From assembly GCA_011523705.1 (NCBI GenBank), contig WTGC01000004.1, forward strand, positions 1-60,622: a stretch of 60,622 bases of DNA. Direction: 5' to 3'. Below, piece after piece: positions 34,289 to 41,026 of the stretch; position 1 is the stretch's first letter; each line of letters begins with the position of its first letter. The translations under genes were made by a program, and so were the position numbers. Under the pieces are notes generated by a model. It was given only the letters and a program-made list of their open reading frames with translations, did not search any database and was not told the origin of the DNA. Source of the DNA: Chloroflexota bacterium. Lineage in GTDB: Bacteria; Chloroflexota; Anaerolineae; Aggregatilineales; Phototrophicaceae.

Positions 34289-34342
34289 CTCCCCTTCCCT
34301 CCTTGTGGGGGAAAGGGCTGGGGGATGTGGGGGCGGCTCCCG
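34289..34342. repeat. G/C-tract palindromic repeat (uninterrupted)
   Basis: CTCCCCTTCCCTCCTTGTGG runs on into GGGAAAGGGCTGGGGGATGTGG. It immediately follows the hppA stop codon and is the uninterrupted counterpart of 60318-60390. Confidence 0.8.
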
Positions 34343-36475
34343 CTAGACCGGCGGAAAGGCGTTGCCGATCAAGGGCGCGATCACCAGCGACACAATCGCC
34401 AGCAGCTTCAGCAAAATGTTCAGCGATGGTCCCGACGTATCTTTGAAGGGATCGCCAACGGTATCGCCGACCACAGCCGCTTTGTGCGCGTCCGAGCCCT
34501 TGCCGCCCAGGTTGCCCGCTTCAATGTGCTTCTTGGCATTGTCCCAGGCGCCGCCCGCGTTGGCCATCATCACCGCCAGCATAAAGGCCGAAACCAGCGA
34601 CCCGAGCAAGACGCCCACCAGTGAAATCGGCGCGATAAATTCGCCCAAGACATTGCCATTGCCGACCACCGCCAGTAGCGCCAAGCCTACCGGTACGCCC
34701 ACAGCGATGACGCCGGGCAGCAGCATCTGCCGGATGGCGCTGTCGGTGCTGATGGCGACGCAGCGCTCGTAATCCGGCTCCGCTTCGCCTTCCATGATGC
34801 CTTTGATCTCGCGGAATTGCCGCCGCACTTCTTCAACGATTTGCTGCGCCGCATCGCCCACCGCCACCATCGTCAGCGCGCTGAACACGAAGGGCAGCAA
34901 GCCGCCGATGAACAAGCCAGTGACGAACTGCGGATTCAGCAGCAAGTCGGCCGGGTTCACCGCCGCGCCCAATGCTACGCTGCCACCGGCCGTCAGCGCC
35001 GTGATGAAGGCGGCCGTCAGCGCCAAAGCCGTCATCGCCGCCGAGCCGATGGCGAAGCCCTTGCCGGTCGCCGCTGTCGTATTGCCCAGGCTGTCCAGCG
35101 CATCGGTGCGGTCGCGCACTTCTTCCGGCAAGTCCGACATTTCGGCGATGCCGCCGGCGTTATCCGCTACCGGTCCATACGCATCGGTCGCCAGCGTGAT
35201 GCCCAGGGTCGAGAGCATGCCCACCGCCGCCACGGCAACACCGTAGAGTTCGGCCTGCGAGGTCGCCAGCAGCGTCACCACAACCACAATGATGACCGGC
35301 GCCAGCGTGCTCATCATGCCCAGCGCCAAGCCGCGAATGACCACGATGCCAGCGCCGCCCTCGGCCGATGCCGAAAGCGCTTTCGTCGGCCCATAGGTAT
35401 CGGCGGTGAAATACTCGGTGAAATAGCCGATTAAAACGCCGCCAATCAGACCGCTCAAGGTCGCGATGATCACGCCGATGCTTTTGTCGCCGAAAGGCAA
35501 GCTCAATCCCAGGATGATGATCACGACCGCGATCAAGCCGGAGGCGCTGTAGATGCCGCTGCGGATGCTGCCCAACAACTGCTCCTGATCGGCGCCCTCT
35601 TCGGTCTTGACCAGGAAGCTGGCGATGATGCTGATGATCAAGCCGGCCGCCGCCACCAAAATCGGAAAGATTTGCGCAGCCAGCAAACCATCTTCGACGA
35701 AGATGCCGGCTGTCGTGGCCAGTGAAATCGCCGCGATGATCGAGCTGGCGTAACTTTCGAAGAGATCGGAGCCCATGCCGGCCACATCGCCCACATTGTC
35801 GCCCACATTATCGGCAATAGTCGCCGGATTGCGCGGATCATCTTCCGGGATGCCCGCTTCCGTCTTGCCCACCAGGTCGGCGCCGACATCGGCCGCCTTG
35901 GTGTAGATGCCGCCACCGACGCGCGCGAAGATCGCGATTGAGGTGCCACCAAAGCCGAAGCCGGCCAGCGCCGACGCCGCCTGCGCCGCATCGCCCAATT
36001 GATTGACAAAAAGAATAAAGAGCAGGCTGATGCCCAGCAGCGCCAGCGAAACCACCATCGTGCTCATCACCGTGCCGCTGGCAAAAGCCACCCGCAAGCC
36101 CATGTTGAGGCTCCGCGACGCGGCTTGCGCCGTGCGCACATTGGCGCGCACCGCGATATACATGCCGATGTAACCCGACAAACCAGAAGCCAAGGCGCCA
36201 AGAACGAAGGCCACCGCTGTCAATATCGACATGCCGGAGCCCGGCACCTGGCTCAAGCCCACCAGCGCAACCGTCACGATTAAAACCAGAATGGCCACGG
36301 CGCGATATTCGCGGCTGAGAAAGGCTTGCGCTCCCCGCTGGATCGCCGCCGCAATCTGCTTCATTTTGTCGGTGCCTTCGTCTTGCGAAAGCACAAAGCT
36401 GCGCTGGTAAAGCGCAAATAGCAATCCAATGACGCTTGCCGCAACCGCGACTGTGACCGCGGTATTCATGTCCAT
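34343..36475 (-). CDS. hppA: Membrane-bound ion-pumping pyrophosphatase (K+-dependent type)
   Basis: About 710 aa from ATG 36475; a GGGGAG lies 13 nt upstream, and a TTG at 36481 would have better spacing. Around 16 membrane helices are predicted. Substrate-site signatures are DVGADLVGKTEAGIPEDDPRNPATIADNVGDNVGD and, near the end, GDTVGDPFKDTSGPSLN. The K+-sensitivity motif reads GNTTAATGK with Ala468 and Gly471, the K+-dependent pattern; K+-independent pumps have Lys and Thr at these positions. It hydrolyses PPi and pumps H+ or Na+; which ion cannot be read with confidence. Confidence 0.95.
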   Translation of the reverse strand: MDMNTAVTVAVAASVIGLLFALYQRSFVLSQDEGTDKMKQIAAAIQRGAQAFLSREYRAVAILVLIVTVALVGLSQVPGSGMSILTAVAFVLGALASGLSGYIGMYIAVRANVRTAQAASRSLNMGLRVAFASGTVMSTMVVSLALLGISLLFILFVNQLGDAAQAASALAGFGFGGTSIAIFARVGGGIYTKAADVGADLVGKTEAGIPEDDPRNPATIADNVGDNVGDVAGMGSDLFESYASSIIAAISLATTAGIFVEDGLLAAQIFPILVAAAGLIISIIASFLVKTEEGADQEQLLGSIRSGIYSASGLIAVVIIILGLSLPFGDKSIGVIIATLSGLIGGVLIGYFTEYFTADTYGPTKALSASAEGGAGIVVIRGLALGMMSTLAPVIIVVVVTLLATSQAELYGVAVAAVGMLSTLGITLATDAYGPVADNAGGIAEMSDLPEEVRDRTDALDSLGNTTAATGKGFAIGSAAMTALALTAAFITALTAGGSVALGAAVNPADLLLNPQFVTGLFIGGLLPFVFSALTMVAVGDAAQQIVEEVRRQFREIKGIMEGEAEPDYERCVAISTDSAIRQMLLPGVIAVGVPVGLALLAVVGNGNVLGEFIAPISLVGVLLGSLVSAFMLAVMMANAGGAWDNAKKHIEAGNLGGKGSDAHKAAVVGDTVGDPFKDTSGPSLNILLKLLAIVSLVIAPLIGNAFPPV

Positions 36476-36718
36476 ATTCAAATTCAATCTCCCCTGTGAA
36501 CTATTTCGGCGCCAATGCGCATGAGAATTTTCAAGCAAATCATACTAGCGTAGAACGCCACAATTGCAACACTCTTATGGCTGGCCAAGGCGAATCTCTG
36601 TCTTAGCGGCAACCGCGATCCAACTTGCGCAATAGATCTCCTTGCTTGCCAGGCGCGCGCGCCGCCACCAGCCCGAACATCGCTTATAATACGCGCCAAG
36701 GAGACAAGCAGGGACCGG

Positions 36719-37084
36719 ATGGCGAATACCAATCGAACGGGCGCGGCCGGCGAAAGAATCGCGCGCGAATACTTGCGCGCCAAGGGTTACGCCATCCTCA
36801 CCAGCAATTGGTCAACCACCGTCGGCGAGCTGGACATCGTCGCCAGACGAGACGACTTGCTCGTCTTCGTCGAGGTGAAGACTCGGCGCGGCCTCAGCAC
36901 CGAAAGCGCTCTGGAATCGGTCACCGCAGCAAAGCACGAACGCACGCTGAAAGCAGTCTACCAATACTTGCACGACCACGACATTGACTCCGATTCGCCC
37001 TGGCGCATTGATGTCATCGGCGTCGCCATCGCCGCCCAAGGTCCGCCGCGAATCGACCATGTGGAGGACGCCTTTGACTGGTGA
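36719..37084 (+). CDS. yraN: YraN/UPF0102-family endonuclease-like protein
   Basis: 121 aa, the family's usual size (PF02021). TGAAGERIAREYLRAKGYAIL, the core GELDIVARRDDLLVFVEVKTRR with restriction-endonuclease-like Asp-Glu-x-Lys residues, and AKHERTLKAVYQYL are all present. Function in bacteria is poorly defined; Holliday-junction-resolvase-like roles have been proposed from the fold. A TATAAT lies at 36685-36690. The miaA start lies inside its 3' end. Confidence 0.92.
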   Translation: MANTNRTGAAGERIAREYLRAKGYAILTSNWSTTVGELDIVARRDDLLVFVEVKTRRGLSTESALESVTAAKHERTLKAVYQYLHDHDIDSDSPWRIDVIGVAIAAQGPPRIDHVEDAFDW

Positions 37085-38009
37085 CGGGCCCCCGCTCATC
37101 ATCATCGTGGGTCCCACCGGCGTCGGCAAGACCGAGCTCGCCATCAGCCTGGCGCATGTCCTCGGCGGCGAAATCATCGGCGCGGACAGCCGTCAAATCT
37201 ACAAGTACATGGATATCGGCACGGCCAAACCGACAGCTGAGCAGCAGGCGCGCATTCCGCACCACCTGATTGACATCGTCCCGCCCGATTACAACCTCAG
37301 CCTGGCCGAATACCAGGACGCCGCCATGCGCGCCATTGACGATGTTCATCAGCGCGGGGCGATACCCCTGCTGGTCGGTGGCAGCGGGCAATACATCACC
37401 GCCATCGAAGAAGGCTGGTCGATCCCGCGCGTACCGCCAGATCGGGAGCTGCGCGCCGAGCTGGAACGCTTCGCCGCTGAAAATTCGCGGGCCGCGCTGC
37501 ATGAGCGGCTGCAGGCGGTCGACCCGGTCGCCGCCGAGCGCATTCACCCCAACAACACGCGCCGCGTGATCCGCGCCCTCGAAGTGCAAATGCTCACCGG
37601 ACTAGCCATCAGCGCCCAGCAGGTCAAGCGCCCGCCACCCTGGCGCATTTTCAGACTGGGCTTGCAGCTGCCGCGCGCCATCCTGTACCCGCGCGTGGAC
37701 GCCCGCGTCAATCGGATGATCGACGCCGGTCTGGTCGATGAAGTGGCAAGCCTACTCAATATGGGCTATAGCCGCGCCCTGCCGTCGATGAGCGGCCTCG
37801 GCTATCGGGAGATCGCCGGCCATCTGCTGGACGGCCGCCCCCTGGACGAAGCGATCGAACGCATGAAATTCAGCACGCACGAATTCATCCGGCGGCAGGA
37901 TGTCTGGTTCCGCGGGCACGATAACGGCATTCTATGGCATAATGTTGGAGACATCGACGCCGCCGAATTGGCGCGAAACCTGGGAGACTGGCTGGAACGA
38001 GGTGATTGA
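37059..38009 (+). CDS. miaA: tRNA dimethylallyltransferase
   Basis: 316 aa from ATG 37059, overlapping yraN by 26 bp; a TTG at 37074 is an alternative. The P-loop is IIIVGPTGVGKTELA. ADSRQIYKYMDIGTAKP and HHLIDIVPPDYNLSLAEYQ are the DMAPP and tRNA-binding signatures, with PLLVGGSGQYITA and NTRRVIRALE following. SGLGYREIAGHL and the C-terminal RRQDVWFRG are diagnostic. It adds a dimethylallyl group to A37 of tRNAs reading UNN codons. Confidence 0.95.
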   Translation: MWRTPLTGDGPPLIIIVGPTGVGKTELAISLAHVLGGEIIGADSRQIYKYMDIGTAKPTAEQQARIPHHLIDIVPPDYNLSLAEYQDAAMRAIDDVHQRGAIPLLVGGSGQYITAIEEGWSIPRVPPDRELRAELERFAAENSRAALHERLQAVDPVAAERIHPNNTRRVIRALEVQMLTGLAISAQQVKRPPPWRIFRLGLQLPRAILYPRVDARVNRMIDAGLVDEVASLLNMGYSRALPSMSGLGYREIAGHLLDGRPLDEAIERMKFSTHEFIRRQDVWFRGHDNGILWHNVGDIDAAELARNLGDWLERGD

Positions 38010-38689
38010 GCGCCTTGCTGAGATTGGACCGGAACAATCCCAACGCTTTCATCGGTATCGTGCTGCTCGTCGTGCTTGTCGTCTTCGTATTGCCCGATCG
38101 ACTGCCCGGATCCATTGCCGGCCTATCGCCGCAGCTCTTCGCCGGCATCCCTTGCGCGCGCTTGCCAGCTGCCAAAGATCTGGCCGCGCATCAATCCATC
38201 CTCGGGCGACAAGCGCAAGGTCCGCTGCAGTTGAAGTTGACGGCGGGCGTCATCAATGATGAAGGCGAACTCGTGATGCGCTTGTCCGTTGTGAACATTT
38301 CGCTCGGGACGGTTCCCATTGCATTCCAGGCGGACAATTTCGTCGTCGCCGAAGCGGATGACAACACGGACGGCTTCGGCATGATCATCCAGCCAGCGCC
38401 GGACGCGGGCATAAGGGCGCGCGCAAATCCGAATCCAGAGACCTACGCCGAGGGCGATATCCGGCTGCTGGGTCCGCGCCAGACTTGTGTGCATTCGCTT
38501 GATCTGGTGGCTTCAGCTTCAATGATCAGCGACGGCGGGAGCGCCCGCGCTTGGTATCGCATGCGCGCCGCCGGCGAACAGCAGCCGCAAAGCGAGGGCG
38601 TCCGCGAAGTCTTTGCTGATCAAGGGCTCGATATCCTCGCGGAGAGCGTCGTTTTTTCCGAGGAGGTCGATATCGCGCCGCGCGCATGA
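38006..38689 (+). CDS. Unknown protein with one N-terminal membrane segment
   Basis: 227 aa from TTG 38006 (TTGA overlap with the miaA stop; GAGGTG lies immediately upstream, so a TTG at 38015 is also possible). Residues about 16-31 (FIGIVLLVVLVVFVLP) form a single membrane anchor. The remaining 190 residues look like an extracytoplasmic beta-rich domain: LKLTAGVINDEGELVMRLSVVNISLGTVPIAFQADNFVV resembles an immunoglobulin-like fold. I do not recognise the family. It is translationally coupled to miaA and precedes the molybdopterin genes. Confidence 0.65.
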   Translation: MSALLRLDRNNPNAFIGIVLLVVLVVFVLPDRLPGSIAGLSPQLFAGIPCARLPAAKDLAAHQSILGRQAQGPLQLKLTAGVINDEGELVMRLSVVNISLGTVPIAFQADNFVVAEADDNTDGFGMIIQPAPDAGIRARANPNPETYAEGDIRLLGPRQTCVHSLDLVASASMISDGGSARAWYRMRAAGEQQPQSEGVREVFADQGLDILAESVVFSEEVDIAPRA

Positions 38690-38735
38690 GATTTTTTGCC
38701 CAGCCGATGAATAGAGAAAGCCGCATAAGTCATCG

Positions 38736-39224
38736 ATGACTGCCGACAAGAAGCTCACCCACCTCGATGCACAAGGCCGCGCCGACATGGTTGATGTCGG
38801 CGGCAAGCCGGTCACGGAGCGCTTCGCGCGGGCCAGAGGAACCATTAGGATGCAGCCGGAAACGCTGCGGCTGATCCGCGAAGGCAACATCAAGAAAGGC
38901 GATGTCGTAAACACAGCGCGCATCGCCGGCATCATGGCCGCCAAGCGAACCGCCGACCTCATCCCACTCTGCCATCCGCTGCCCATCGACGCGATCGGGC
39001 TTGATCTGAGCATGAATGAGTCTGATTCGGCAATCGAGATTATTGCCAGCGTCAAGACGAGCGGCGTGACCGGCGTCGAAATGGAAGCGCTCACCGCTGT
39101 TTCGGTCGCCGCCTTGACGATCTATGACATGGCGAAGGCAGTCGACCGCGAAATGCGCATCAGCGATATCCGCCTGCTGGAGAAGCGCGGCGGGACGCGC
39201 GGCGACTACCTCGCGGAAGTGTAG
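38736..39224 (+). CDS. moaC: Cyclic pyranopterin monophosphate synthase
   Basis: 162 aa. [29 protein letters not shown] at the start, [32 protein letters not shown] in the middle and [30 protein letters not shown] towards the end are the standard MoaC blocks, including the catalytic Lys/His/Asp region. It converts the MoaA product to cPMP, the first stable molybdopterin precursor. moaA is not in the window. It is followed 8 bp later by the moaD-moaE fusion. Confidence 0.96.
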   Translation: MTADKKLTHLDAQGRADMVDVGGKPVTERFARARGTIRMQPETLRLIREGNIKKGDVVNTARIAGIMAAKRTADLIPLCHPLPIDAIGLDLSMNESDSAIEIIASVKTSGVTGVEMEALTAVSVAALTIYDMAKAVDREMRISDIRLLEKRGGTRGDYLAEV

Positions 39225-39232
39225 AGGCGCCC

Positions 39233-39964
39233 ATGCGAATCACGATCCTCTTCTTCGCTACCCTCCGCGAGGTCGTTGGCGTCCGACAGCTGGCGATTGA
39301 TCTCGATGCCTCGATCGACAGCATTGGGGCATTGCGCCGCGATCTTAGCTCTCGCTACCCGACCGCGGCTAACAACTTGTCGGTGGCGCTCGCCGCCATC
39401 AACGAAGAATTCGCCTTCGATCATGATCGCCTCAGCGATGGCGACGAAGTGGCTTTCTTCCCGCCTGTCAGTGGCGGATGCGGCGACGAAGGCGCGCCTC
39501 CCGAAATATTCCGACTGGCGAGCGCGCACTTCAATCACGATGAACTGGTCGCCGCCATCACCACTGCGCAAACCGGCGCCGTCTGCATCTTCACCGGGAC
39601 CGTGCGCGGACAGACGGCCAAAGCGGGCCATCTACCGCAGACGGCCTACCTGGAATACGAAGCCTACGAGCCGATGGCGCTGGCCAAGATGCAGCAGGTG
39701 GCGGCGGAAATCCGCGCGCGCTGGAGCAAGGTCGAGGGCATCGCCATCGTCCAGCGCATTGGAAAGCTGCATGTCGGCGACAATACCGTCTTATGCGCTT
39801 GCTCGTCGCCCCATCGCGATGACGGCTGCTTTGAAGCCGCTCGCTACGGCATTGATCGTCTGAAAGAGATCGTTCCCGTTTGGAAGAAAGAGGTCGGCGG
39901 CGCCGGCGAAACCTGGATTGAAGGCGATTACCGCCCGGAATCCCGCGACAAGCGCCGGCCGTAG
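39233..39964 (+). CDS. MoaD-MoaE fusion, molybdopterin synthase
   Basis: 243 aa. Residues 1-82 are a complete MoaD (FFATLREVVGVRQLAID, GDEVAFFPPVSGG) with the sulfur-carrier di-glycine at Gly81-Gly82. It continues without a break into CGDEGAPPEIF and a full MoaE: CIFTGTVRGQTAKAG, LEYEAYEPMALAKM, VQRIGKLHVGDNTVL, and EIVPVWKKEVGG with the active-site lysines. Together they insert the dithiolene sulfurs into cPMP. In the two-protein system Gly-Gly must be a free C-terminus, so the fusion either is cut after Gly82, as reported for mycobacterial MoaX, or works differently. Confidence 0.93.
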   Translation: MRITILFFATLREVVGVRQLAIDLDASIDSIGALRRDLSSRYPTAANNLSVALAAINEEFAFDHDRLSDGDEVAFFPPVSGGCGDEGAPPEIFRLASAHFNHDELVAAITTAQTGAVCIFTGTVRGQTAKAGHLPQTAYLEYEAYEPMALAKMQQVAAEIRARWSKVEGIAIVQRIGKLHVGDNTVLCACSSPHRDDGCFEAARYGIDRLKEIVPVWKKEVGGAGETWIEGDYRPESRDKRRP

Positions 39965-40072
39965 TCATTTGCTGTAGGTGAAAGTCATTGGGTCGCCCGC
40001 CCAAGCGAAACTTGTAGAGGCGATTCCTGATTCGCCCGCCAAATTGACCAGAAACTTGGTGACAAGTCTTTC
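39965..40072. repeat. Intergenic degenerate palindromic repeat
   Basis: TGTAGAGGCGATTCCTGATT followed by CGCCCGCC (40014-40040) is a decayed copy of the TGTAGGGGCGA...TCGCCC family. A partial one (TTGGGTCGCCCGCCC) lies just upstream at 39988-40002. No gene. Confidence 0.65.
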
Positions 40073-40807
40073 ATGAGCAATTCAGACAACCTCCCGTCAT
40101 TCGAAGACATCATCGGCATCACGTTTGAGGATCCAGCGCTGCTGACCCAAGCGCTCACCCACCCTTCCTTCGTCAATGAATACGAGGGGGAAGAAGATGT
40201 TCGCGACAACGAACGGCTCGAATTCCTCGGCGATGCCGTGCTCGATCTCATGGTCGCCGATATGCTCTATCGCAGATTCCCGCAGGTCGACGAAGGCGAG
40301 CTGACGCAACTGCGCGCCGCCCTGGTCAAGACCGAATCGCTGGCGCAGCTCGGGACGAATTGCCGTCTGGGTGAATATCTGCGAATCGGGCATGGCGAAG
40401 AAATGAGCGGCGGCCGCGAGCGCTTGACCATCCTCTGCCGCGCCTATGAAGCCGTCGTCGGCGCCATCTACCTCGATCAAGGCATGAGCGCCGTCGTCGA
40501 TTTCGCGCTGCCGCCCTTGCTTGAGCTCTTGGAAGACATCGTCGAAAACAAGCTGCACATCGACGCGCGCAGTCAACTACAAGAGCGTATCCAGGCTCGC
40601 CTCAATATCACGCCCGATTATCGCGTCACCGGCGCCGAGGGACCCGAGCACGCCAAGCAGTTTCGCGTGGAGGTGGCGATTGGGGAGTCGCTGATAGCCA
40701 GTGGCTTCGGCGGCAGCAAACGAGCCGCCGCCCGGGAGGCGGCCCGCGCCGCGCTCAAACTACTCGAGTCCGACGGTCTGCCCGAGGCTTTGTTACGGAA
40801 CCTGTAA
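40073..40807 (+). CDS. rnc: Ribonuclease III
   Basis: 244 aa. The RNase III signature NERLEFLGDAVLDLMVADML (46-65) carries Glu47, Glu50 and Asp54. A C-terminal double-stranded RNA-binding domain (about 165-238) ends GFGGSKRAAAREAARAALKLL. The second catalytic block reads ILCRAYEAVVGAIYLD: Glu126 is present, but the position three residues before it, Asp in E. coli (Asp114), is Arg123. The essential Asp54/Glu126 pair remains, so activity is likely though metal binding may differ. It processes rRNA and other double-stranded RNA. Confidence 0.93.
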   Translation: MSNSDNLPSFEDIIGITFEDPALLTQALTHPSFVNEYEGEEDVRDNERLEFLGDAVLDLMVADMLYRRFPQVDEGELTQLRAALVKTESLAQLGTNCRLGEYLRIGHGEEMSGGRERLTILCRAYEAVVGAIYLDQGMSAVVDFALPPLLELLEDIVENKLHIDARSQLQERIQARLNITPDYRVTGAEGPEHAKQFRVEVAIGESLIASGFGGSKRAAAREAARAALKLLESDGLPEALLRNL

Positions 40808-41026
40808 GGCTTGTCCTGTGCTGAGCGCGCCTCACTATTCCACCCCCCATCCTCCGGCCCCTTCCCCCACAGGGAGGGAAGGGGAGCCGACTGTTTCGAC
40901 AGTTGTGACAAAAGCCCCTCCCTCTTTATGCGCCGCGTAGGTCGCGTAGACACTGACCGCCGACTCTGGCGGTCGGGGAGGGGTTTGGGGTGGGGGCCTC
41001 GGGCCCTAGCTGAAACGCCGCGCCGT
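40808..41026. repeat. Composite palindromic repeats with inserted GTAGACAC element
   Basis: At 40842-40890 lies a G/C palindrome (CCCCATCCTCCGGCCCCTTC, then CCCCACAGGGAGGGAAGGGG). At 40914-41000 a second one (CCCCTCCC...GGGGAGGGGTTTGGGGTGG) has a loop of about 50 nt containing GCGTAGGTCGCGTAGACACT followed by GACCGCCGAC (40935-40964). The region separates convergent rnc and the helicase gene. Confidence 0.8.
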
